A DNA stretch of 64,000 bases. Source: Macrostomum hystrix. Lineage: Eukaryota > Platyhelminthes > Macrostomidae. Made by a program: the position numbers and the translations under genes. Location: NCBI GenBank assembly GCA_950097015.1, contig CATNEN010000003.1, positions 2,286,001 through 2,350,000 of the forward strand, given 5' to 3'. Under the pieces are notes generated by a model. That model was not told the origin of the DNA. It saw only the letters and a program-made list of their open reading frames with translations, and did not search any database. Below are positions 35,701 through 41,488 of this stretch, piece after piece; positions within the stretch are counted from its first letter, which is position 1, and every line of letters starts with the position of its first letter.

Positions 35701-38449
35701 GACGAGAGACAAGGCGTAACAGAAGATGACCTGAACGAAATCAAAGGCGACATCAGCGCCTTCAGATTTGAACTATTGGAAATTCTGCGCACTAACGGCA
35801 TGAAAACTCCCGCCTACACGGAGCAGCGATCGAGTAAGCGTTTCCTGGAAAATCACTTTTTTCATTTAAGCGATCTAAGAGTTTTTAACTACGCTACTCG
35901 ATAAGTAGCATGCTACGCAAAAGCGTTCCATTTTTAAAACATACGCTCGAATCATATCAAAGAGTGATATTGTTATCAAAACCTCGAGTTTTTAAGCCCT
36001 AGGGTATTTCTGGCTAGGAAGAAAAAGAATGAGAAAAAGGTAGAGATCTGAGATAAGATATGCTGCTCAAATTGTTCTAGACTGAGCTGCACTTCACCTG
36101 AGCACTTCATTCTTTGCTTTAGAAATTTCTAGAGCCTCAGTTGAAAGAGTTTGTCCTTAAAATAAATCTAGTTGCAAGCAGACAGCCTGGCCGGTAACTC
36201 AATTCTGTTGTACGGTGTTGGCAAGGTCTTTTTGCCAGGTCTTTGCGGGGGTGTTCTGTAAGTTGCAAATGAGCATACAGAAGAACTAGTTCTAATCTAG
36301 TAGTTCTTAGACCAACACTCGTGCACACACTGGCTTAAACCAATTCGTTATTTTACTATTTTATTTTTTCCTTTTTTAAGAATAATTATGTTCAAGGATA
36401 TTTTCGATTTTTTTGTTTTTCTTTGAATTTAGTTTCTTATCTTGGTCAGTTGGTCTGGTTCTGTTCACATTTCATTTCTTTTAGTTCGCTTCTAAGAAAT
36501 AGAAGCGAATTTACAAATTTACACATTAATTAATTGCGGCACTTTGCCATTCTCCCTCTTCCCCTTTTCCCTCTTCCCTTCTCCCTCTTCCCCTCTCCCT
36601 CTTCCCCTCTCCCTGTTCTCCTTCACCTTTTCCCCTTCTCCCTCTTCCCCTCTCCCTGTTCTCCTTCACCTTTTCCCCTTCTCCCTCTTCTCCTTTCTTC
36701 TCTTCCCCTTCTTCCTCTTCCCCTTCTCCCTTTTCCCCTTCTCCTTCTTCTCCTCTCCCTCTTTCCCTTCTCCCTCTTCCCCTTCTCCCTCTTCCCCTTC
36801 TGCCTCTTCTCCTCTCCCTCTTCTCCTCTCCCTCTTCCCCTTCTCCCTCTTCCCCTTCTCCTTCTTCCCCGTCTCCCTCTTCCCCTTCTCCCTCTTCCCC
36901 TTCTCCTTCTTCCCCGTCTCCCTCTTCCCCTTCTCCCTCTTCCCCTTCTCCCTCTTCCCCTTCTCCCTTTTCCCCTTCTCCTTCTTCCCCGTCTCCCTCT
37001 TCCCCTTCTCCCTCTTCCCCGTCTCCCTCTTCCCCGTCTCCCTCTTCCCCTTCTCCCTCTTCCCCTTCTCCTTCTTCCCCGTCTCCCTCTTCCCCGTCTC
37101 CCTCTTCCCCGTCTCCCTCTTCCCCGTCTCCCTCTTCCCCTTCTCCCTCTTCCCCTTCTCCAGTCTCATTGAGACTCCATCTCTAGCTCTAGTTTCCATG
37201 CCACAGCCCAGCTAGTTGACTCAAAATCAAATACAAGCCAAGTTAAATCAGCCCTGTACGCTTTTGATAGTTTAAATTATATGCTTTTGTCTTATGCGCC
37301 GATTGAAACTTTGTAAGAGGGCAAAGCAATTAAAAAATTCTGTTTTTTTTCAGAATTTTTTATCAGTTTTTCTAGTAAACTTTGACCCTCCGTCACAAGA
37401 AGGGTCTTGGCTTTCAGCCAGAAATTTGAGTCAACCCTAATCAAGTGTGATTTCTAGATAGCCGAGGGACTGAGAATCAGCTTTGGCAAACTCAACAAAT
37501 CAAGCAAAACACGGTGGGCACGTGAAAGATTCGAAGAATATTTTGCTTCTGTTAAAAAGCAGGGCACTCTTCCAGTGCACTTTTTACTCATGCACATCTG
37601 CTCCTAAATTATGTTTCTGGCTCATTGCTCGTTGTTCTCTGTTTAATGGTTTCTGCGCTATTCATAAAAACACTGCATTTTATTACTCAAAAGAATTGAA
37701 AAATATGTGAACGGCTCAAGACAATGATAGCTTGCAGAGTTTTGTCACACTCTCTCACCCTCTCTCACACTCTCTCACACTCTCTCACCGTCTCTCACAC
37801 TCTGTCACACTCTCTAACCCTCTCTCACACTCTCTCACCGTCTCTCACACTCTGTCACACTCTCTAACCCTCTCTCACACTCTCTCACCCTCTGTCACAC
37901 TCTCCCATCCTCTCTCACACTCTCTGACCGTCTCTCACACTCTCCCATCCTCTCTCACCCTCTCTGACCGTCTCTCACACTCTCTCACACTCTCTCACAC
38001 TCTCTAAGCCTCTTTCACCCTCTCCCACCCTCTCTCACACTCTCTCACACTCTCTCTCTCTCACAATGCCCCACCCCGCAGGCAAGCTGAGACGCCGTGG
38101 CAGCAAGCGATCAATGCAAAGTCGCCGAATCGGACGCTTTGGCTCCGTGAGCTCTTCGGTCGTTTCCAGCAGTCCTTCGTTCGATACCGGCACAGCTACC
38201 TCACCGCAGCAGCAACACAATCAGCAAAAACAGCAGCAGCAGCAGCAGACTACGCCTCAACGGGAAGAACTAACTCTGAATCCTAGTCGACTAACTCAAG
38301 ATCACGAGCACGATTCAAAGCGAAATCATCCAGCCAACAAGAAGGTCTCCTTTGGCGGTTCGTCAGACATTGAAAAGCTTCAGGAAGTCGACGAGACAGC
38401 TTTGAAAGACTCGGACGGAGGACTTGAACGACGCAGCGACTTAGTGTAG
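1..38449 (+). CDS. TRPC: TRPC-family cation channel (5' partial), 12 visible exons
   Basis: Encodes a plasma-membrane, calcium-permeable TRPC channel subunit, closest in motifs to TRPC4/5 and insect trp-gamma. Exons: <1-119, 643-995, 2756-3307, 9168-9525, 16800-16939, 19196-19569, 23928-24028, 32231-32325, 34951-35145, 35242-35283, 35650-35833, 38082-38449. Every junction is GT-AG and every phase matches, giving 959 visible residues up to TAG at 38447-38449. Order in visible residues: ankyrin region (about 55-200), TRP_2/linker (about 200-340), helices S1-S6 (about 342-697), pore motif [11 protein letters not shown] (632-642), S6 motif [12 protein letters not shown] (679-690), TRP box EWKFAR (703-708), C-terminal coiled-coil/CIRB-like region (about 763-837) and a low-complexity tail with a short polyQ. 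Two cysteines in the S5-pore turret fit the TRPC4/5 pattern. The tail ends SDLV, a possible class III PDZ ligand. The start codon lies left of the window. Introns are almost all minisatellite. Family and frame are seen; subtype and channel properties are inferred. Confidence 0.95.
120..488 (+). other. TRPC intron 1, unique AT-rich part
   Basis: No frame, RNA or repeat recognised. Confidence 0.6.
489..615 (+). repeat. 16-bp minisatellite, about 8 copies
   Basis: Unit TTCGCACGAACTTGGG, nearly perfect, in TRPC intron 1, ending about 27 bp before the exon at 643. Confidence 0.95.
643..995 (+). CDS. TRPC: TRPC exon b: first ankyrin repeats
   Basis: Acceptor ATCCAG|ATG, donor GCG|GTGAGC. It encodes ankyrin-type text ([51 protein letters not shown]), matching the TRPC N-terminal repeats. 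Confidence 0.93.
1110..1722 (+). repeat. 16-17 bp minisatellite
   Basis: Unit AATCCCAGATCCTCAAG in TRPC intron 2, about 37 copies, stop-free in one frame. Confidence 0.95.
1740..2394 (+). other. TRPC intron 2, unique part
   Basis: Nothing recognised between two arrays. Confidence 0.6.
2395..2728 (+). repeat. 31-bp minisatellite ending next to an acceptor
   Basis: About ten units containing GCAGTCGATAATCCCCAG and CTCCTCAG. Each unit holds pyrimidine-AG strings like the acceptor at 2755, less than 30 bp away. Confidence 0.92.
2756..3307 (+). CDS. TRPC: TRPC exon c: ankyrin end and TRP_2 linker
   Basis: Acceptor CATTCAG at 2755, donor GTTTGC at 3308, phase 0 both sides. Hallmarks are [13 protein letters not shown], a cysteine cluster [27 protein letters not shown] and [16 protein letters not shown], all typical of TRPC proteins. 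Confidence 0.95.
3395..4310 (+). repeat. 17-bp minisatellite
   Basis: Unit CCTAAAATCCCAAATAT with CATTAAATCC variants; TRPC intron 3. Confidence 0.95.
4320..5362 (+). other. TRPC intron 3, unique part
   Basis: Only short CA and CTG runs near 4662 and 4904; no gene seen. Confidence 0.6.
5363..6895 (+). repeat. 25/28-bp minisatellite
   Basis: Alternating unit lengths built on CATCTGATCCCAATCTGTGT, followed by TTTTATCC or TATGCC; about 58 units, TRPC intron 3. Confidence 0.95.
6900..7482 (+). other. TRPC intron 3, spacer between arrays
   Basis: The frames here lack family resemblance and splice context; nothing supported. Confidence 0.55.
7483..8715 (+). repeat. 17-bp pyrimidine-rich minisatellite
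   Basis: Unit CTGCATCTCTCTTCTAC, with 19-bp variants, about 70 copies. Invaded at its right end by SINE family A copy 1. Confidence 0.95.
8728..9070 (+). mobile_element. SINE family A, copy 1 (TRPC intron 3)
   Basis: Shares about 300 bp with three other copies in the window. Flanked by a 12-bp direct repeat ATGCATCTCTCT (8716-8727, 9071-9082) whose left copy lies in the 17-bp minisatellite, so it inserted into the array. It contains a box-B-like GTTCGATTCC. Confidence 0.85.
9168..9525 (+). CDS. TRPC: TRPC exon d: pre-S1 and first membrane helices
   Basis: Begins [18 protein letters not shown], includes the TRPC signature [15 protein letters not shown], and ends in a hydrophobic helix before GTAAGC at 9526 (phase 1). 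Confidence 0.95.
9565..11925 (+). repeat. 23-bp minisatellite with an 851-bp higher-order repeat
   Basis: Two unit types alternate in blocks, GGATTATCGTGGGTAGGTTA and GGATTATCGATAGTAGGTAA types. The block boundary at 10282 recurs at 11133. Starts right after the TRPC donor at 9526. Confidence 0.95.
11930..12224 (+). other. TRPC intron 4 spacer
   Basis: Unique sequence between the 23-bp and 17-bp arrays; nothing recognised. Confidence 0.55.
12225..12385 (+). repeat. 17-bp minisatellite
   Basis: Unit CTCTCCTCTCCCTACAT, about 9 copies, directly before a second array. Confidence 0.93.
12395..14005 (+). repeat. 17-bp minisatellite
   Basis: Unit TCTCTTCTCTCCCAAAA with CTAAAA and ATATATT variants, about 95 copies, TRPC intron 4. 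Confidence 0.95.
14010..14386 (+). other. TRPC intron 4 spacer
   Basis: Unique AT-rich sequence; nothing recognised. Confidence 0.55.
14387..16662 (+). repeat. 14-bp minisatellite, about 160 copies
   Basis: Unit TCTACTCTCTATTG with CTGC and TATC variants. Because no rotation has a stop, all three forward frames stay open for about 750 codons. Confidence 0.96.
16800..16939 (+). CDS. TRPC: TRPC exon e: membrane helix region
   Basis: Encodes [28 protein letters not shown] and GVAWYL, equivalent to the TRPC segment around S2-S3. Acceptor CAACCAG at 16799, donor GTGAGT at 16940; the split glycine codon confirms phase. Confidence 0.93.
16940..18072 (+). other. TRPC intron 5, unique part with a 15-bp direct-repeat pair
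   Basis: ATTCATTCAAGGTCA occurs at 17011-17025 and 17349-17363, bracketing 323 bp with a CAAA microsatellite and a GC-rich stretch. A retroposed insertion is possible, but the remaining sequence is unrecognised. Confidence 0.5.
17185..17247 (+). repeat. (CAAA)n microsatellite
   Basis: About 15 CAAA units with one CCAAA, followed by a GC-rich segment. Confidence 0.95.
18073..19190 (+). repeat. 14/15-bp minisatellite running into an acceptor
   Basis: Unit GATAATCACTCTAG, changing to GGATAACCACTCCGA from about 19000. The last unit is a few bases from the TRPC acceptor at 19195. Confidence 0.95.
19196..19569 (+). CDS. TRPC: TRPC exon f: S4-S5 and pore turret
   Basis: Contains [18 protein letters not shown] followed by the S5 helix and [12 protein letters not shown]. 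The turret cysteines lie in KYCKNN and YQYCVT. The acceptor CCCCCAG is immediately next to a minisatellite; donor GTGAGT at 19570 (phase 2). Confidence 0.95.
19618..21232 (+). repeat. 26-bp minisatellite with donor-like units
   Basis: About 62 units containing AGAGACAGGTGAGAGAG. CAG|GTGAGA fits the donor consensus, and the array begins about 50 bp after the real donor at 19570. Confidence 0.96.
21240..21654 (+). other. TRPC intron 6 spacer
   Basis: Unique sequence between arrays; nothing recognised. Confidence 0.55.
21655..22548 (+). repeat. (TCCTC)n pentanucleotide array
   Basis: About 890 bp of almost pure pyrimidine with scattered TGC variants; mirror-symmetric and able in principle to form H-DNA. 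Confidence 0.97.
22549..22665 (+). repeat. 16-bp purine-rich minisatellite
   Basis: Seven units of AGAGGGCGAGAGAAGT directly joined to the pyrimidine array, so base composition flips strand at the junction. Confidence 0.93.
22670..23084 (+). other. TRPC intron 6 spacer
   Basis: AT-rich, no recognisable feature. Confidence 0.55.
23085..23896 (+). repeat. 27-bp minisatellite with acceptor-like units
   Basis: About 30 units containing CACCACCCCATTCTCCAG, a pyrimidine tract plus CAG. The real acceptor at 23927 follows within about 30 bp. Confidence 0.96.
23928..24028 (+). CDS. TRPC: TRPC exon g: pore helix and filter
   Basis: The acceptor GATTTCAG at 23927 is chosen because phase 2 from the previous exon then gives [19 protein letters not shown], matching the TRPC pore helix and filter. 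Donor GTAAGT at 24029. Confidence 0.93.
24060..24544 (+). other. TRPC intron 7, AT-rich spacer
   Basis: No feature seen before the 24-bp array. Confidence 0.55.
24545..24940 (+). repeat. 24-bp minisatellite
   Basis: Unit with GATTGAGGAAATCCTAGGGG, about 16 copies, downstream of the DSL gene. Confidence 0.93.
24844..24895 (-). promoter_or_regulatory. Candidate poly(A) signals of the DSL gene inside a minisatellite
   Basis: Two variant units read AATAAA on the minus strand (24844-24849 and 24890-24895), roughly 160-210 bp after the DSL stop codon. No other use of the region is visible. Confidence 0.35.
25057..25426 (-). CDS. DSL gene exon 8: cytoplasmic tail and stop
   Basis: Acceptor ATTTCAG. 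It encodes a Gln/Pro/Tyr-containing tail ([22 protein letters not shown]) and stops TAG at 25057-25059. No domain recognised. Confidence 0.85.
25057..29718 (-). CDS. DSL-domain (Notch ligand-like) membrane protein without EGF repeats
   Basis: Predicted single-pass cell-surface ligand of the Delta/Serrate/LAG-2 class. Exons in transcript order: 29718-29638, 29519-29395, 27569-27449, 27377-27154, 27081-26954, 26480-26365, 26279-26176, 25426-25057. All phases agree and give 422 residues. Order: signal peptide (about 1-20), MNNL-like region (about 28-180; [15 protein letters not shown] and ACDPAFDM), DSL domain (about 191-228; [11 protein letters not shown] with the Cys spacing of the family), linker, membrane helix (about 267-293) and a 125-residue tail with prolines and tyrosines. 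The sixth DSL cysteine and the linker share exon 6, and the next intron is only 85 bp, so no EGF module fits. Intron 3 uses a GC donor. The gene is nested antisense in TRPC intron 7. The DSL assignment is strong; signalling through Notch is inferred. Confidence 0.87.
25445..26115 (+). repeat. Degenerate repeat of about 28 bp in a DSL intron
   Basis: Imperfect units with TTTCTAGGTTTCTGATTGGT, decaying toward 26115; the oldest-looking array here. Confidence 0.85.
26176..26279 (-). CDS. DSL gene exon 7: transmembrane helix
   Basis: A hydrophobic run ([11 protein letters not shown] then [12 protein letters not shown]) is followed by KMCK, a stop-transfer pattern. Acceptor ATTACAG, donor GTGAGC, phase 2. 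Confidence 0.85.
26365..26480 (-). CDS. DSL gene exon 6: last DSL cysteine and linker
   Basis: The phase-1 join gives DCSAEL, supplying the sixth DSL cysteine. A Gly/Asn-rich juxtamembrane linker follows, with no EGF pattern. Donor GTAAGA. Confidence 0.8.
26545..26890 (+). repeat. 36-bp minisatellite in DSL intron 5
   Basis: About nine units containing CACTCCTCCATTCCTTACCC. On the gene's strand each unit carries GGGGTAAGG, donor-like. Confidence 0.93.
26954..27081 (-). CDS. DSL gene exon 5: DSL domain
   Basis: Encodes [15 protein letters not shown], then a CCC triplet and KCNGSI. Spacing C-x8-C-x3-C and a later C-x7-C equals the DSL family. Donor GTGAGT, phase 1. Confidence 0.88.
27154..27377 (-). 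CDS. DSL gene exon 4: MNNL core
   Basis: Begins [12 protein letters not shown], like the Trp-containing strand of MNNL/C2 domains, and ends [14 protein letters not shown] before the DSL domain. Acceptor TTTCAG, donor GTGAGT, phase 2. Confidence 0.82.
27449..27569 (-). CDS. DSL gene exon 3 (followed by a GC donor)
   Basis: Acceptor GTCCTCAG. The exon ends CCAGTGCCG followed by GCAAGT. Only this GC donor keeps phase 0 with the next exon; the nearby GTATTG would break the frame. Confidence 0.78.
27615..29385 (+). repeat. 22/24-bp minisatellite in DSL intron 2
   Basis: About 76 units based on GCCATTCCCTCTACTATAGA followed by CTG or CTGT, with longer internal duplications. Confidence 0.95.
29395..29519 (-). 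CDS. DSL gene exon 2: start of MNNL region
   Basis: Acceptor CCTAAAG|GCT and donor GTAAGC. Encodes [15 protein letters not shown] and the cysteines of SACDPAF, as in Notch-ligand MNNL regions; phase 2 at the end. Confidence 0.82.
29638..29718 (-). CDS. DSL gene exon 1: signal peptide
   Basis: ATG at 29718, hydrophobic core [17 protein letters not shown], and donor TCG|GTGAGT with phase 0. The ATG lies about 25 bp from a long CAG/CAA repeat on the same strand. Confidence 0.85.
29743..29983 (+). repeat. (CTG)n / (CTGCTGCTGTTG)n array upstream of the DSL gene
   Basis: About 240 bp of CTG/TTG triplets, CAG/CAA on the DSL strand, about 25 bp before its ATG. In-frame stops between repeat and ATG keep it out of that protein. 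Confidence 0.96.
29990..30469 (+). other. Region upstream of the DSL gene within TRPC intron 7
   Basis: A position for the nested gene's promoter, but no clear promoter motif can be defended; a TATATA run lies near 30033. Confidence 0.4.
30470..32090 (+). repeat. 23-bp minisatellite with a 333-bp duplication
   Basis: Unit with CCCTTCCCAAGAGGTTTCTA, about 65 copies. An unrelated 81-bp GC-rich block (31341-31421) recurs at 31674-31754. Confidence 0.95.
31341..31754 (+). repeat. Duplicated 81-bp GC-rich block
   Basis: Two identical-looking copies, 333 bp apart, each with a perfect hairpin GGCGGC-TGAT-GCCGCC. The intervening array was copied with them. Confidence 0.9.
32231..32325 (+). CDS. TRPC: TRPC exon h: S6 helix
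   Basis: The short exon carries the S6 gate [12 protein letters not shown]. Acceptor ACCGCAG at 32230, donor GTAATA at 32326. It is 8.2 kb from the previous exon because the intron holds the nested DSL gene. Confidence 0.95.
32390..33070 (+). repeat. 12-bp minisatellite
   Basis: Unit GATTTCACTCTC with AAGTTCACTCTC variants, about 57 copies, decaying to about 33290. Starts about 60 bp after the TRPC donor at 32326. Confidence 0.95.
33100..33711 (+). other. TRPC intron 8 spacer
   Basis: Decaying TTTCACTC units to about 33290, then unique AT-rich sequence. Confidence 0.55.
33712..34922 (+). repeat. 24-bp minisatellite with acceptor-like units
   Basis: About 51 units containing GACCCCTCACTCCTAGATCC. 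The pyrimidine tract plus TAG mimics an acceptor; it ends about 28 bp before the acceptor at 34950. Confidence 0.95.
34951..35145 (+). CDS. TRPC: TRPC exon i: TRP box
   Basis: Acceptor GCCGCAG at 34950, donor GTGAGA at 35146, 65 whole codons. Begins [15 protein letters not shown] with the TRP box, followed by [11 protein letters not shown], both strongly conserved in TRPC channels. Confidence 0.96.
35242..35283 (+). CDS. TRPC: TRPC exon j: 14-codon exon
   Basis: A 42-bp exon coding [14 protein letters not shown], flanked by TTTTAG and GTAAGC. It joins in phase 0 on both sides and completes the RYQNIM motif of the C-terminal helix. Confidence 0.9.
35335..35600 (+). repeat. 28-bp minisatellite
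   Basis: Nine to ten near-perfect units with ACTTGAACTAATGACTTCTG in the short TRPC intron 10. Confidence 0.95.
35650..35833 (+). CDS. TRPC: TRPC exon k: C-terminal helix
   Basis: Encodes [15 protein letters not shown] and [18 protein letters not shown], as in trp-gamma/TRPC C-terminal helices. Donor GTAAGC at 35834 leaves phase 1. Confidence 0.93.
35884..36547 (+). other. TRPC intron 11, unique part
   Basis: Nothing recognised. Confidence 0.55.
36548..37162 (+). repeat. 15-bp pyrimidine array
   Basis: Unit TTCCCCTTCTCCCTC, almost pure pyrimidine, about 40 copies, TRPC intron 11. Confidence 0.95.
37165..37741 (+). other. TRPC intron 11 spacer
   Basis: Nothing recognised between pyrimidine arrays. 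Confidence 0.55.
37742..38062 (+). repeat. 10-bp pyrimidine-rich array next to an acceptor
   Basis: Unit TCTCTCACAC with ACCC and ACCG variants, ending about 20 bp before the acceptor of the last TRPC exon. Confidence 0.93.
38082..38449 (+). CDS. TRPC: TRPC terminal exon
   Basis: Acceptor CCCCGCAG at 38081; basic start [10 protein letters not shown], then Ser-rich text, a short CAG-encoded polyQ, and stop TAG at 38447-38449. The last residues SDLV could bind a PDZ domain, by inference only. Confidence 0.88.
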
Positions 38450-38477
38450 ACACGAACATGCATGAGTACATTCAACT

Positions 38478-38572
38478 AGGCTTTCTATTGCTGATGTTCA
38501 GTCCATGGACTGGTGAGGACGCCACACAAACCTAAATTTTACAGCTGTGTGAACTGAATCACTACGGGAATT
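38478..38572 (-). mobile_element. SINE family B fragment in TRPC 3' flank
   Basis: The minus strand carries CAGTTCACACAGCTGTAAAA and CCAGTCCATGGACTGAAC, the family core, starting only about 30 bp after the TRPC stop. Confidence 0.65.
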
Positions 38573-38593
38573 GTCAATAGAAAAACCAAGGGG

Positions 38594-38968
38594 GAAGCCG
38601 TCCGACGTCAGCATCGTCGAGATATTCAGCGATTTTTGTCGAAGACCCTGATGACAAGAACAAGTAGCTTAAGTACAAACTTCTATGACTAATCAATACT
38701 GGTTCAAAAATGTAAAAAAAACTAAAAAGTTAATGAATTTAAAATAGTTAACAATGATAGCCGCCATGGTTGCACGATGAACTTTTTTGCCACCAGACTA
38801 GAATCGTTGAACATCTAGACGATGCTGCTGTTTCCTGATTCTGGAAGTTGTCTCATCGGATAGAGCGGAAAATGTTATCCCGTGTTCTGCATTTTCATGG
38901 CGATCGGTTCAATATTTTGGAAGATACAGAAAAAAAGATAAATGTGTGTATTTGAAATGCCCCCGCTC
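38594..38968 (+). repeat. Unclassified dispersed repeat, copy 1
   Basis: Aligns by eye over its length with 54627-54953. Shared blocks include CATCGTCGAGATATTCAGCG, ATCGGATAGAGCGGAA and TTGAAAT.CCCCC. No coding capacity seen. Confidence 0.75.
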
Positions 38969-38969
38969 G

Positions 38970-39557
38970 AAGACACAAACAGATTTGTTTCCTCTTTGCC
39001 TGAGAGTCGAACTCCAGACCTCCTTTGTGTTTTTTGGGATGGGTTATATTATCATAGATTTAAGGTGATCATATAATGTCTAACTTTTTTGTTTCTAAAT
39101 GTTGTCATGGAGATGCCAATTGTGAGTCGTTAGCGACGCAACTAAAAAATGAAAAAAAACGGACTCGATTCTACTCTTGAGAGAACGCCTAAGTTATTCC
39201 CTTATCTTTACAGAAAACTTATAAAAAATAATCTACTTTATAATGATATCTAGTGCTGTATTACAGTGTAAGTCCATTGTGTCTCGTGATTGCCACAAAT
39301 TGTGTCTGCCGCGACGATTAAAAGCACACGGGCTCACATACGTGACCCGATCTCTAATTTCAGCAGACAGGTATATTGTATTCACGACTCTGTTCTGTAT
39401 GCTTTTCTGAGCGAGTTTTACCATTCTAAAGCCTACTTTAATTCTGCGAGGCATCGAATTACAAAATGCAACTTGTTTGATTATTCTTGTCGTATTGTGA
39501 CTGTCATGTACGCTCGTATTCGTAGCTTACCAATCAAATATCACATTTTATTTTAGC
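38970..39557 (+). other. TRPC 3' flank
   Basis: A box-B-like GAGTTCGACTCTC on the minus strand near 39005 hints at another SINE relic; otherwise nothing. Confidence 0.4.
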
Positions 39558-39768
39558 CTCCCTCTCCTCTCCTCTCCTCTCCTCTCTTCTCCTCTCCTCT
39601 CCTCTCCTCTCTTCTCCTCTCCTCTCCTCTCTTCTCCTCTCTTCTCCTCTCCTCTCCTCTCCTCTCCTCTCCTCTCTTCTCCTCTCCTCTCCTCTCCTCT
39701 CCAATCCTCTCCTCTCCTCTCCTCTCCTCTCCTCTCCTCTCCTCTCCTCTCTTCTCCTCTCCTACTCT
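39558..39768 (+). repeat. (CTCTC)n pentanucleotide array
   Basis: Same TCCTC-type unit as 21655-22548, here intergenic. Confidence 0.95.
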
Positions 39769-39769
39769 T

Positions 39770-40554
39770 TTTCCACTTTATCAATTTCTGCGTGTCACTT
39801 TCGATTCACTTTTGTAGATCTCAAGACATTATTTCACAGCTTCCTACTTTGATGGACTCTGTATATTTAGTTTGCGTTAGAATTTTCGAAAAAAATCTAA
39901 AATATTTTAGTGCCATTGTCATTCACAAAATTTTATATTGTGACTTCTTGACTAATCACTAATCTGTGATATTTTTTCCTTTATTCTTTTTCGTATGACA
40001 GGGAGTTTAATTAATATGAGAATCTGACTAAAATTGGAATCGTACGAAGTGAGAATCTGCCGAGACAATAATCTGCCGACCCCTCATCCATTTGAAAATG
40101 AAATTTAGAATTACTTTTTGTTTAAAAGAAGTTTATAGAGAACAAGAAAAGCTTAATTGAGTATTTAGATTATTGAAATAATCATTTTAGGTAAATCATA
40201 AATACTCCTATTGTTTTTATTATATATATTCACATTATTGGAAATCACGATTCGTTTTAGACACAATTTGATGTGTTTGGAGCAACTGATTGCACAAAAA
40301 CGACGTTGACTAAAACAGAATAATAACTCGTTGTGGCATTAAATGCCAATCTAAAAGCCTATTGAACGGCAATCATTATAGGAAGAGAATTGGCAATTTA
40401 TGAAAAACTCTACTATGAACAATGAGCAAAAGAACGGAAATGAAGTTTCAATGAATCTGTCGCAGCCGAATATGATCAAGAATGTCTTCTGTTGGGTTGA
40501 AAAATGACAATTTTACAAATAGTGTACGAGTGCAGCAGTGTACAATATGTAGCT
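39770..40554 (+). other. Intergenic AT-rich region between TRPC and the PDP-like gene
   Basis: The two genes converge here; the only signal seen is AATAAA-like text on the minus strand near 40215. Confidence 0.45.
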
Positions 40555-40850
40555 TGAGACTTCTGACCAAGAGGTCGAGAGTTCGAGTCTTAGTGTTTCA
40601 GTTCACCCAGCTGTAAAATGGTCACCAGTTAGGTTAGCAATAAAACAATTGCTTACGCCTGACCCAATGGACAGTTCAATCCATGGACTGAGAGGGAGGC
40701 CACACCCACCCTTAATTACCCCTGGCGGCTGGGTGAACTGAAGTTTCTTGCTAAAGGACACAACTTGTGCCTGTGGAGTCGGGAATCGAACCACAGGACA
40801 ATTGAGGTAGAACTTTACAACAATCACAAGTGTTGCCAACTCAAGTATCG
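40555..40850. mobile_element. Inverted pair of SINE family B copies
   Basis: The left half reads + (GAGTTCGAGTCTT, then CAGTTCACCCAGCTGTAAAA). The right half reads - (GTGGTTCGATTCCCGACTCC, then CAGTTCACCCAGCCGCC). The two meet near the palindromic core AGTTCAATCCATGGACTG. Confidence 0.72.
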
Positions 40851-40882
40851 ACACTCCACATCCTCTAGCTAGATTGAAGTGT

Positions 40883-41488
40883 TCAAATACTGGGCAAAAC
40901 TACAACGCAGGCCGCGATCTCTTCGTTGTCCCAGTCGGCTTCGCCGAGGGCGCAGACGCCGGCGCCGGAGCCGTGACAGGCCTCGGCTAGGCGAACCAAA
41001 CAGCCAGCCAAGTTTTCGGCGCTCGCTGACGCAGCCGACTCTGACAGCTTCTGGCCGACGCAGTTGACGGCCTCCTGCTCGGAGATCCGGCTCCAAAGAC
41101 CCGGACTGCCCAGCACAATGAACCGATCGCTGGCCGGGTCCAGCTCCACCTCGGTCACTTCCGGTGTGGCCGTCAGGTAGGGCGGAGTTTGGCAGCACCT
41201 GGACGGCACGCAGCCGGCTGGCAGCTGGTCACTCGGCCATTTCAGCTGCACCAAGCCGAACGCCCGAAGAGCCTCCATGCGGCCGAGAAGGCGGTTGCCA
41301 GCGAACACGGAGCCGCGCTCGGAGGCCGGGTGCTCCGCCAGAACGCGGCACACCTCGCGTCCGTTCTCAATGGTCTGGGTTGCCAACGGTTGACGCCACC
41401 GCCAGTCGAATGAACCTTCGTTGCTGCAGCTGCTGCTGCTGTTGTAGCAAGTCGTCAGGGAACCGATCACAGCGGCGCTGTTGCCAAT
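40883..41488 (-). CDS. PDP-like gene exon 3: C-terminal PPM fold
   Basis: Acceptor ACTTGCAG. Starts IGNSAAVIGSL in place of the family GDSRA motif; includes RAFGLVQLKW, PPYLTATPEV and LGSPGLWS, and stops TGA at 40885-40883. Confidence 0.87.
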   Translation of the reverse strand: MGNSAAVIGSLTTCYNSSSSCSNEGSFDWRWRQPLATQTIENGREVCRVLAEHPASERGSVFAGNRLLGRMEALRAFGLVQLKWPSDQLPAGCVPSRCCQTPPYLTATPEVTEVELDPASDRFIVLGSPGLWSRISEQEAVNCVGQKLSESAASASAENLAGCLVRLAEACHGSGAGVCALGEADWDNEEIAACVVVLPSI

